A stretch of 64,000 bases of DNA, from contig CAJZBQ010000030.1 in the NCBI GenBank assembly GCA_914767885.1, forward strand, positions 744,001 to 808,000. Direction: 5' to 3'. Position 1 is the first letter of the stretch. The number at the start of each line of letters is the position of its first letter. This document shows, one piece after another, positions 28,228-37,919 of this stretch. The notes under the pieces are model-generated. The model had not been told where the DNA came from and ran no database searches. It worked only from the letters and a program-made list of their open reading frames with translations. Source of the DNA: Blepharisma stoltei. Lineage: Eukaryota; Ciliophora; Heterotrichea; Heterotrichida; Blepharismidae. The position numbers and the translations under genes were made by a program.

Positions 28228-31199
28228 CTAATTAATTAAGCTTTCTACCTGCATTTTCATGAAATTCTGGATCTCCATTAGGACATCAATAACCTTAATT
28301 TTATGCGACATCAATAACTGCACATCCTGCTTAATGATCTGTATGCTTTCTCTTTTTTCTGCTAACGACTCTACCTGAAATTTAGCTAGTTCTCGCCTTT
28401 CTTCTTCAAAAGTTTCAGAAATTTTGGTGTTTTCCATATGCAGCTCGTTAAGGTCTTCTTTGATTTCTTCAATAGTTTTCTCTAAATCTCCATAATCCCT
28501 TGCTTTTTGGTCAATAATTTTCTGGTTGTGATACTCTGACACATTTTGGTATATTTTTTGTAATTTTTCAAAATTTATTGACAATTGTTGGATTTTTGAG
28601 TCAAAATCAGGCAGACTGTGGGCTTTTTCGTCATTTTCGTTGACAAGCCTGTATTTTTCGTTATCTAAATCAATGATTTTTTCGTCTATTTCTGCTTGTA
28701 GCTTTTCTGTGCATTCTCTTATAGGCTCAAGGAAATTTTGAGGCTCAATTACTTCAGTTTCATTGTGGTTTCCTTGCAAATTTTCAGGTTTAAAAGTAAT
28801 TCTGAGGTCTAGCCCATAAGAGTTTTTTGCTCCAGGAGGGATTATTTGGATCTCACTAGCGCTATGTTGGTAGTTTTTCACAAGAATGTAGCAGTTATTT
28901 ATTTGCTGCTGTAGCTTCTGCTGCATTTCTCAGTGGATTTGGTTTAATTGGTCGCGCTCTTTTTTCACATCTTTTATAGCTTGATCTACAAAAACTGCTG
29001 CTTGTTGGATTCTGTTTTTGTCTTCTAGGCTTAATTCTTGGGCATTGATTCTTAGCTTTAAAACTTCTAAGTCGTTGATTTTGCTTTCTAAAGTTAACCT
29101 TCAGGACTCGTTTTCGTCTTTTAAATAATTTAGCTGTGATTCTAGCTGATCTTGGGTTTTTAAAATATTGTCCATGTTGCTTAAACTTTCGAGTTCTTGC
29201 TCAAGCAATTTTATTGGGGAATTTTTAGGTTTTTTAATTAATTTATATATATTCATAATGATGGGCCATTTTTTCTGTGAGAGAAGGGCATATGTTTCTT
29301 ATTAATATTAGGAATAAATAGCTTTTATAAATGCATTATTCTCTATAAATAAGATTATTTATATAAAATTTACTATAAAATTTCGCATATTTTATTTGCT
29401 CATCTAATAGCTTTGGGTTTCTTTCAGAAATTTTCAGGCCTTCTTTTTCTTGTCTCAATGTAACTATCAGCTCTTTCATCTTATTCGTCTGCATTGACAC
29501 CTCTTGGACTCTTTTTTCCAGCTGAAACCTTAAATCAGAAAGTTCATCAGAATAATCCTGCCCAGTTAAAAACAATTCATAGCATCTCATTAAATGTTCA
29601 GCATAAAGCTCATTTTCGCTCTGCTCACGATTATAAAAATCTTCTTCTTCATCATTTGATTTTTCTAGCTCCTACCTTTAAATTTGAACAAAATATAGGT
29701 AAAATTTTTCATTTTCTAGTTATTTAATGAGGAATGCTATTCTAACAATCAATATTCTAATTGATATTTGGTCAAGCATAGGTAGCAACCCCACACCCCC
29801 CCCCACCCCCTAAAAATGGTACCCCCCACCCCCCTTTCACAGATGGCACCCCCACGCCCCCCCTCTCGGGTTTATTCTATAGAAGTAATTGATAGGAAAT
29901 AAGCAAAATAAATTAAATATAACCCCATTTAAAACACTATATTGATAAATTAAGCCCACAAATTACTTTATATTTATGATTAATTAATAAATTTAAATTA
30001 ATTAGCAATTAATTAGAGAATATATTAAATTTGCTCTTTATATTTATAAATATAATGCCAAAGATATAGATAATGGCATTAATTATTAAATGAGCCAAGC
30101 ACAACACAATAATTGCATTAAATTTATTGATTCATACATTAAAGCTAATCTAATGTCCATTGTACAAGGATTGCAGGACTGAATTGGTAACAGGATTCAA
30201 TAGTGGTAATAAAAATAGTATTTGCTATTGTCAATTTTACTTTTGGATCTCTAATTCGACTTTTAGCCATTGTTCCACAAAGTTCATAAATATATGCAGG
30301 ATATATTGCTAATTAATACCAAAGATCATTATTATGCTCGCTAACAAATTTTCATATGTGGTGTGCTTAGTAGTTATAGGAAATTCTCACATCATTCCAC
30401 CTACTCCTTAATCGATTGTGCTACGCTATGTGGATATTGTATAAATCAGTAATTTTGAATATTTAAAATAATCATTTATTTATTACGTCTGCTCTAAATT
30501 GGCATTTGTCATATATTTATGCTATATTAAGGGGGGTGGGGGTGCCATTTTTAGGGGGGGGTGGGGGTACCATTAAAAAGGGGGGTGTGTGGGGGTTGGG
30601 GGTACCACTTTTAGGGGGGGTGGGGGTGGGGGGTTGCGACCTATGCTTGTCCAGATATTAATATTATGAATGAATTCTTCATAAAATATATAAAAGTTCG
30701 ATTTATGTCAAATTTTATATAACTTTTTTATTGTGAAATTGGAATATTTTTTGGTTACAATTTATAGAGGTAGGAGTAAATACAAAACTAAATCAAGAAG
30801 CCATGTTAAAGCTGCCAAAACGGCTGGTCAAGAATTAGGAGCTCCAACAGCTAATAAAGAACTTTTGCCTAGGGTAAAAGGATATCCTAAGCTTTTAAAT
30901 AGGGCGGGAACTTCATCTTCAATTTTTTGTGTAAATTCATAAGATTCATCTATTTGTTTTACAAGAGCAAGCAAAATTGAAGAAAAGTCTTTTGCGCTTG
31001 GGTTTTGAAGCTGCTTTGGAGTAATCACAAAATCTGATTTTTTTGACTGGAAATATTCAATAATGCGCCTAATACAGTTATTTTGGAAGTCTTTGTTTGT
31101 AACGGGACGTTGGTCTGAAACATGCCGAGCTCCAAACATATTGCTTACCCTAGCATTTATGGATTGGCGAGCTCCTTTGCTTTTCCGCGCACTTTCCAT
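28228..31199 (-). CDS. NDC80: NDC80/HEC1 kinetochore protein, two IESs
   Basis: Core outer-kinetochore microtubule-binding subunit. Seen: basic N-terminal tail, calponin-homology region with EDEVPALFKSLGYPFTL and VGAPNSWPAVLAALTWL (W is TGA, at the conserved tryptophan). Then CYELFLTGQDYSDEL, a long coiled coil, and C-terminal KNYQHSASEIQIIPPGAKNS, matching the NDC80 IPxGAxNS motif. About 576 aa after removing 29668-30778 (join LVLYLEKSNDEEEDFYN) and about 29248-29377. Start ATG 31197-31199; stop 28228. Expected to pair with NUF2 at kinetochores of the mitotic germline nucleus. Confidence 0.92.
29248..29377. other. TA-bounded IES (about 130 bp)
   Basis: In the NDC80 coiled coil. The suggested join KYAKFYKLIKKPKNSP keeps frame; the exact TA is uncertain. 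Confidence 0.55.
29668..30778. mobile_element. 1.1-kb IES in NDC80: A'-related MITE carrying a nested TIR element
   Basis: The outer ends are inverted repeats (TA-CTCCTACCTCTATAAATTG and TA-GCTCCTACCTTTAAATTTG). The second continues GAACAAAATATAGGTAAAAT, matching the right end of the 4.9-kb A' element. Into it is inserted family C (29769-30653). Removing all of it restores NDC80. Confidence 0.8.
29769..30653 (+). mobile_element. Minisatellite-ended TIR element, family C copy C1 (about 885 bp)
   Basis: TIRs TGGTCAAGCATAGGTAGCAA / TGGACAAGCATAGGTCGCAA flanked by a 6-bp duplication GATATT (29763-29768 and 30654-30659). Next to each TIR lie C/G-rich tandem units of about 25 bp (for example GGTACCATTTTTAGGGGGGG). 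The middle is AT-rich with no transposase ORF, so it is non-autonomous. It matches C2 (60518-61380) in inverse orientation. Confidence 0.85.
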
Positions 31200-31374
31200 T
31201 TTAAGATATTCTTTCTAATTATTACATTTTTTATATTTTAAAAATAAATACTATTCCTCCATATCTTAAACTCTATGAGATTTTTATAGAACCTGTCTAG
31301 CAAGCCTAATAAATTAGTCAATAAAATAATTTTTTTCACTATTTAAATAAAATTTGCTTTGATTTATTATAAAA

Positions 31375-31680
31375 ATGTCAAACACTCCCCACAGTTCTCC
31401 TTCACTATCCCAGACTCTAGATCTTGTCGAAGAAGAAAGGCGGCAGCTTGAAAGTCTTTGTGAAGAACTTGAAGCTGTTTATAGAGCTATGAATGAAGAT
31501 CTTGACTCTCTATGGGAAAGCACCAAGCCAAGACTAGAAGAAGCTTTCCGTATCACAGTAGATGAACACAATGAAAAATTAGATGAGCTCCAAAGGGCTA
31601 GAGTTAAGCAAGAGCAGCTTTGTAATGACTTAGCATCTGCTCAAGATTTCGTGAACCAAATAACACAGTTTATTTCTTAA
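31375..31680 (+). CDS. Small coiled-coil protein
   Basis: 101 aa, uninterrupted, starting 175 bp from the divergent NDC80 ATG. Ser/Pro-rich start (SNTPHSSPSLSQ) then one continuous amphipathic helix (EEERRQLESLCEELEAVYRA and LQRARVKQEQLCNDLASAQD). No recognised family; size and form suit a subunit of a larger helical complex, which is conjecture. Confidence 0.7.
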   Translation: MSNTPHSSPSLSQTLDLVEEERRQLESLCEELEAVYRAMNEDLDSLWESTKPRLEEAFRITVDEHNEKLDELQRARVKQEQLCNDLASAQDFVNQITQFIS

Positions 31681-31698
31681 AAAATAAATAAAATACAG

Positions 31699-34600
31699 TT
31701 AATTATTCGTCCTTCTTGATAAAGAAAGTGGAGGCAGAGTTTCAGACATTGGGGTAAACCGAGAAGTTTGAGTCAGCATAGGTGATGGCCCTGCTGATTT
31801 CCAATCAGTTGGCTTGGGCGACAATAAATTTATTTCAAAAATCCCAGAATCAGTGTTAATTTGATCCCAGACGCCATCTAAAATTTTTCTTTGAAGATCT
31901 ACAAGTTCATTTCTATCATATTGGCAGCCTCTGAAAGGGACAAGTGATGGGGAATACGATATACAAGCCATTTTAAAAGCATTTGCTATCAAATTTGCAT
32001 GCCCAGAGCAAGAAAGGCATACTTTGTCTAGCTCAACTGGCATTCTTTTTGTAACTGAGCTGCTTCTATGGCTGGTTTTTACTGGGGAGTCTCTTATCCC
32101 CATAAGGCTCATAGATTCTTTATCAATTTCATCCTGCCCCACCAGCGCAATATTTATTTTTGCAAATTCCACCAATAAATCAATAACTTTTCTTAAATTT
32201 TCTATTGACTGATTTATTATTTCATTTTTTTTCGTTAAAGCTTCAGCCTTCTGGAAAACTTTTTTAAACTCAGAAGCATTGTCAGAATGGTCTCTTTTAC
32301 GCTGGGCAACTGCAGAATTGCATTCATTTACAGCTTGCTCTATAAGTAATTCTAAAGTGTTTCATTTTTTAGTGGATTCTTCTATGTATTTTTCTTGAGT
32401 TTTTTGTATGTCGTTAGTATTATCATTGATATCTTCAATATGCTGGTCTACGATTTTCATGAATTTTTCTCGCTCATGGTTCTCATTTTTTGATATGCTT
32501 TCTATGCTGGTTTTTAGCTCTTCACATGTAGATTTAAGCTGCATTTGTGCAAGATATGCTTGCGACTGTTTATTTGACAGCTCATCTTCAGCTTGCTGCA
32601 AGTTTTCAAGCTGTTCGTATATATAGAGGTTTCCTCTATATAGCGCTAAAAGCGCAGACATTTTCCCAGGAGCTTTCCAAGTTCGTCGGACCAAATCGCT
32701 TTTTGGTCCGACCAAGGCATTGATTTGGTGCAACCTACCGATAAATTCCGATCAGAATTTATCGGCCTTACAGCGCCAAACATAGGAAACTTCTATATCT
32801 CTATGGACTCCTAAAATTTCTTCTATTTTCCCATTAAATTCATTTGTGCTTGTCTGGTTTTCGTCTTTTTGTTTTTGGATTTCTTGTCGAATATTCTGAA
32901 ATTCCTCCAAATTACTCTGCAGATCTTCCCTAACATTGTTAACTTGGTCTTGCAAATTTCCTAACTGCCCTTGGAAATCTTCAAATTGGAACTTTAAATC
33001 ATTGCATAGTGATATAAGAGAATTCAATGCAGAATCGTTATAAAATTCTCGTCTGTCTTCTTCATCTTCCATAGTATCCATTCCATACATTCTTGACCCT
33101 TGCGCTATATCATAGGAATCTCTAGAACAAGGGGAATCTATAAAAATTTCTTGAGGTCGGGAATCGGCTTCTTGCTGTATATCAACTTGTGTGAGGAATT
33201 TTGAAGACTGGACGTCCTGGCTAATTTCTTCGTTATTAATATCAGAAACGTCTTTTTGAGAGTCTTTTGCGATTTCTTGGATTGCTCCTGTTATAGATTT
33301 GTTTATGGAGCCTCTAGAAAAATGGGAATCTCTTGAAATTTGTTCGTGGGCTACTTTAGTTTGAGATTCTCCTTGAACGCTTTCTTGTGTGTTTAAAGCT
33401 TTGGTATGGTCCTTTTCTACGCTGCTGTCTTTTGGGTCACCAATTTCTCCATCCTGTCTTTTTGAGCTGAATCGACTATGGACTGGTCTTCTAGATGAAT
33501 AGCTTGATGATAAGTTAGACTTAGGGGTTTCTCGTCTGTTTCTAGGCTCAGGTGGTGGCGGTGGTGGGATTGGAGTATCCAGCACCTCTTTAGCTCTCCT
33601 TTTATTTTTCCCTACCCTAATCTGTAAATGTTTAGGAACCCCAAGCTCTTCCCATTCTAAATATTTTGCTGTTTCATATTCTGCGAAACTATGTTTGTTT
33701 TTTAAATCCGTAAAAGACTGATGCAAAATATCAGAAATTTGTAAAAAATTATTCATATAAATAAAATGGCATTCGGTTCGAGAGAAATTAGCTTTGCTAA
33801 TTTTCTCTCCCTCATGGAATTTTATTTATAGGGTTAGGTTTTCACTCGAGAACTTCTGGACAGCAATAGCGGTTTAACTCTGGGGATAACCAGAGGAACC
33901 ACTCCTCAGTCCACTCAAGATTTCGGGCTTTTACCTCTCAGCACATCCCCACGGGAGGATGACCCTTAGGCGGAACACGCGCAGGAGCTGAGTCGAGCGA
34001 CAAGGGTGACGGCAACGCGCCGGGTGAGACGTGCAGCAAGGCCGGTGAAGCAGGAGTTGATAGAAGGCTTGGACGGGGCTGACCCGTGCCAAGATGGCTC
34101 GCCTACGTCATCAGTTTTGCCATAGGCCCTTTTGGGCTGCGGCACTAGACACCTTAAACACCAGATAATTAAGTAAGTAAGTAAGTAAAAAATTATTCAT
34201 TTGGTATTCTTTTTCAATATATTCTTTCAATGACTTATTATAGCCCAGGGCCACTTTTAGCTCTCCTTAGCCGCTCTTAGAGTAGCTTGACAACCTTTTT
34301 TTCCATCCTGCTCCAAAAGTTAAAATTATCTAATAGCTAAAAGCAGCTCAGGGCTATATCATCATGGGCTTTAGCTGAAAACTGTGAGGCCATTTGTCGG
34401 ACTTTTTCTATATGATCTTTCGACTCAGTTGTGGACGTTTTCAAAACTCTATTGAAATGCTTGAATTGAAACTTCAAATCTTCATACATTTTGTCTACCT
34501 TTTTTGCTACTGTGCTTGTTTCTCCTAAATCATTGCTAAAGTCCATCAAATTTTCGTTTAATTGTTTGACTTTTATGTGGATTTCTTTATTCAGACTTTC

Positions 34601-35188
34601 TGAGTCTGATATGTGATTTTTCAATATATCATCGACTCTGCTGATTTTTTCATTTAGATCGTGCTTATTTGTATTAATAGTGCTATAGAGCCTTTCTATG
34701 TCTTTTTCCATAGAAATTCTTTGATTATGCTGTCCTCTATTGAAATCGATATTAAAACAAATTTTATACTAATAAATTTCTATCATGATTTTATAAGAAA
34801 TATATGGAAGGTTATCATTAAAATTAGCCAAATTATATATATCTAAAACAGCCACAGTTTCTAAAGCACTTGCGATTTTTTTCGAAAATCCTTCTAGCTC
34901 TAATCGTGTGAACTCTATATCAAATTGATATCGAGACTCCACAAGTCTTAAGCCAGCCTCAAATTCCATCAAAGTCCTACTATATCCATCAATCATATCT
35001 GTTTTTGTAAGAAGTTTGGCTACTTGGACTTCATATAAATCCAAGCGATTTTTTAATTCATCACTTGTTTTTTCGATTGCTTTTTGAAGCCGCTTTTGTT
35101 TTTCTCCTCGCTGAATTGTAGGCTCAATTAAGTCTCTAACAAGTTTCCGGACACGAGTTTCTAACTGAAGTCATAAAGACTCGTCCAT
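31699..35188 (-). CDS. Coiled-coil protein with Pro-rich linker, four IESs
   Basis: About 887 aa after removing 32622-32795, 33744-34187, 34241-34358 and 34752-34841; all joins keep frame. ATG at 35186-35188 begins MDESLWLQLETRVRKLVRD (TGA Trp). Helical segments alternate with a central linker holding six prolines in a row (IPPPPPPEPRNRR) and an acidic, Gln/Ser-rich region (about 33.0-33.5 kb). The C-terminal part has CLSCSGHAN and a Ser/Thr/Pro tail. No enzymatic motif. Resembles structural cytoskeletal proteins in general only. Confidence 0.7.
32622..32795 (-). mobile_element. Hairpin element, family E copy 1 (174-bp IES)
   Basis: Near-identical to 44015-44187. Ends TATAGAGGTTTCCTCTATA and TATAGAAGTTTCCTATG; internal hairpins GTCGGACCAAATCGC/TTTGGTCCGAC and CCGATAAATTC/GAATTTATCGG. 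The length is a multiple of 3 and the host frame stays open across it with TGA as Trp. Removal gives GVHRDIYEQLENLQQAE. Confidence 0.8.
33757..34184 (+). mobile_element. SINE-like element S6 (full-length subfamily B)
   Basis: About 428 bp, head ATAAATAAAATGGCATTCGG, GC-rich body, tail of four TAAG repeats. Target-site duplication GTAAAAAATTATTCAT (33741-33756 and about 34185-34200), the longest exact one here. TA excision gives YQMNNFLQISDILHQ. Body shared with S4 and S11. Confidence 0.9.
34241..34358. mobile_element. TATAGCCC-ended element, family F copy 1 (118-bp IES)
   Basis: Ends TATAGCCCAGGGCC and TATAGCCCTGAGC, inverted. Removal joins KAHDD to NKSLKEYIEKEY. Termini shared with 45175-45384. 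Confidence 0.7.
34752..34841. other. Short TA-bounded IES (about 90 bp)
   Basis: Joins ETVAVLDI to DFNRGQHNQRISMEKD. AT-rich with stops. Confidence 0.65.
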
Positions 35189-35301
35189 TTTGAATAATTA
35201 ATTAATAGAATAATTATTACTCCAAGAAAAGCTTGTACTTTTTAATGTTTTAATAAATAAAAAAGTCTCTTTTTATTGAGATATTATTTGTTATAATTTA
35301 A

Positions 35302-36867
35302 CTATTGGCTATAATCACTTCTCGGGCTCCTTCTCCCACTGTCCATATTTAACACTGATGAAAATTTCATTGCTAAAGCTTCTGTTGGCTTTGAAGGGAT
35401 AATTTGTTTTAACACTGAGCTTGGCGTTTTTTCATATGCATTATTGCCTTGATATCTATTAAAGATTTGGCTCCTGAATTTACTTGTACTAGTTTTCGGT
35501 GTTGAAGACGCAACAGACTGGACATCTGACTGCTGTCCATATTTCCTAATTGCTGCTTCTGTAGTAACATTGATATTTCCTTCAATTTTTATATCAGGTA
35601 AAATTACATTTAGCTCACTAACTTCATTACTTGTAAAAATATCATTCCTTAAATTCAAATGTCTCCCCCAACTAAGCATAAATTGAGCAGGAGAGAGCAC
35701 TTCTTGTTGGTACTTCAAAAAACACTCAATTCAGGCTATTTGTTCTAGCTGCCGCTTAATTTCAAGCTCAGCACAAAGCAAGGCAGAAACTTTCCCTTGA
35801 GTGTGCTCTTGCAGCTGTAATAAAGCATCCTGTAAAATTTTATAAATTTTAGCCTCAATTTGTTCAGCATTGCTTTTAACCTCTCCCATTCTTTTGTCAA
35901 TGCTTTCTAAAAGCTGATTTAATATAAGCTTCCTTTGTTCTAGCACAGGGTCTGGCTGTGTAGACTCATTTAAAGCTCTTAAATATGCGTCGCCAATTTT
36001 GGCAAATGTATGTGTAGAAGTCTCTGGAGTCGAATGATTCCCAACCATTTTGCAATTAACACAAACTGGCACATGGCATACTGTACAAAAGAACTCAACT
36101 TTGGTATCAGGATGATAAGGGCAGTTTCCAAACCTTTTTGGCTTTTCTGAAATATTTATCCTTTTGTGTTTCTGCATTAATCTGTTTCCACGGTTATGAT
36201 GGTCGTCATCACAGTCTAAACATAAAGAAGCTTCGTCAGCTTCACAGTAAACAACAGCTTGAGCTTCTTGGCAAATATCACAAATCGGAGCATTTAGTCC
36301 TTCTTCCAAATTAGGGTCTAATTCGAAATGCACTACAAATAAGGCCAAAAGCTGAGAGGGGTCAAAAATCCCATAATTGTGATTATACGAGCTCTCCTCA
36401 CTTGAAGGGTTATAAAGGTAAATTGAGTCATATCCACGAGGGACTTGAAGAGAGTCACTTTCTACAGTCGCAGCATTGATTGAATAGCTTTTCCCAATAC
36501 CTACTTTTACCAGCAGAAATTCATAAGTCTTATTATACGCTAAAGGTCCATTCGCAAGCTGCACATTCCCTATACGAAAATAAACCCCACCTGGAGGGCA
36601 TTTAAATCCTTTACTACAGACGTCTTCTAGTCTATTGTTTTCATCTAAGCTTGAAGTGTCAATTCAAGAGTCTAAAACTAACACACCTTGTGTCCGCTTA
36701 TCAAAGTTAATAGCTTGATGAGCGCTTGCAACTGACCAAATTTGTTTGACGACAGGAGCTGTAGAACCTATAGAGAGTTGCAAAGAATACTCTAATTGAG
36801 CCCATTCATTGCTCGTAGGTGCAATTTTTGTTTGTCGAAGTAAAAAATCTCTTGATAAAGATGACAT
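35302..36867 (-). CDS. B-box zinc-finger protein with PARP-like N-terminal region
   Basis: About 521 aa, no insert. TGA codons near 36664 and 35728 are Trp (LVLDSWIDTSS). The first 240 residues look like an ADP-ribosyltransferase fold: RTQGVLVLDSWIDTSSLDEN, then EFLLVKVGIGKSYSINA, GYDSIYLYN and NYGIFDPSQLLALFVVHFEL, like the PARP end YNEYIVYDxxQ. The catalytic H-Y-E is not evident. Then two B-boxes (C-x2-C ... C-x2-C-x4-H) and an antiparallel coiled coil, as in TRIM proteins without a RING. The C-terminus is Ser-rich. PARP-like assignment is inference. Confidence 0.7.
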
Positions 36868-36947
36868 AGTTAAATTATGAATTTATATTTGAAATAGATG
36901 ATAGTATTTATAATTAATTCCGGTATTGGAAGAAAGCTAGAAATGAT

Positions 36948-37880
36948 TTAATTATTCATAAACTCAATAAATCTTCTTACTTCTTCTGCCGAGCCTACAC
37001 ATAAAGCACTTTTATGCTCATAGCCGTCTACAACTATGTCTAAAACTGGGCCGTTTACACCATATGCTTCTCCTCCAGCGATTTCGATTAGTCTAGCAAT
37101 TGGAGCACACTCATATAAGAGTCTTAATTTAGCAGGGGCTGACTCTGTAACTGGGCTTGAAAAAATCCCGCTTCCTTTAATAAAAATTTGGTATGTATCT
37201 GGTGCTAAACCACCTGTATATCTAAGGGTGAAGCCTTGGTCTTCCCAATGTCTAACAAGGTTTTTATACCCATCATGCTTGCATTGAGCTCTCAAATTAG
37301 CTGGTGCAAATAGCTTGGTTTTATTGGCGATCTTCAAGTTTTCTCTTGTTTTTACCCATTCTCCTCTAGTCAATGTATACGTGCTTACTGTGCTATTTTC
37401 AATTGATTTAGCAGTCCAATCGCTTTTTTCTTCTAAAAGCACAGTGGTTCTTGACCCATAAATAACCATTGCAGCAAACACTAAATCTCTTCCGCTAGCT
37501 CCAATTATATTCTCTACATCCCAAACCCCAAAAATCGTCCCCACACTAAAATTTGTATCAATGATAGAACTGCCATCCAAAGGGTCAAAAGTGACGACAA
37601 AATGCTCCCCTCCCATTTCCTGTGGCACTGGATTTTCTTCACTTAGCGCAAACCTACATTTTCCTCTTAAAGAGGTGAAAAGTTCTTCATTGCTTAATAA
37701 ATCAGCACGCAATTGATGCTCGCCGAATGCATTTTGTGAGCCAACACCCATACTGACGTCTCCACTGTCACGTAAAATTTGAGAAATTGATACTGCGGCT
37801 GAAAGAAGGGCATCTTTTATAGAGATTAAGCTTTGCTGTTTGTCCATATTGTAGAACCTCTTTATAAGAAATTTTATCAT
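36948..37880 (-). CDS. Sedoheptulose/fructose-bisphosphatase family enzyme (SBPase-like)
   Basis: 310 aa, no insert. Metal and phosphate motifs of FBPase-type phosphatases are visible: LSEENPVP, FDPLDGSSIIDTNFSVGTIFG, RYTGGLAPD and KLRLLYECAPIARLIEIAGG. The wording (DPLDGSSIIDTNFSVG, GASGRDLVFAAMVIYGSRTT) is closer to SBPase than to canonical FBPase. An in-frame ATG at 37845-37847 (MDKQQSLISIKDAL) may be the true start; the longer form adds a basic stretch that could be a targeting peptide. It hydrolyses the C1 phosphate of a sugar bisphosphate; substrate not provable here. Confidence 0.87.
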   Translation of the reverse strand: MIKFLIKRFYNMDKQQSLISIKDALLSAAVSISQILRDSGDVSMGVGSQNAFGEHQLRADLLSNEELFTSLRGKCRFALSEENPVPQEMGGEHFVVTFDPLDGSSIIDTNFSVGTIFGVWDVENIIGASGRDLVFAAMVIYGSRTTVLLEEKSDWTAKSIENSTVSTYTLTRGEWVKTRENLKIANKTKLFAPANLRAQCKHDGYKNLVRHWEDQGFTLRYTGGLAPDTYQIFIKGSGIFSSPVTESAPAKLRLLYECAPIARLIEIAGGEAYGVNGPVLDIVVDGYEHKSALCVGSAEEVRRFIEFMNN

Positions 37881-37919
37881 AATAAATTATCTAGGTAATT
37901 ATATAGAAATTATAATAAA

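Noticed and set aside
30530-30630. G-rich repeats as internal telomeric sequence
   Set aside because: Units of about 25 bp with GGTACCATTTTTAGG do not match ciliate telomere repeats; they belong to family C ends.
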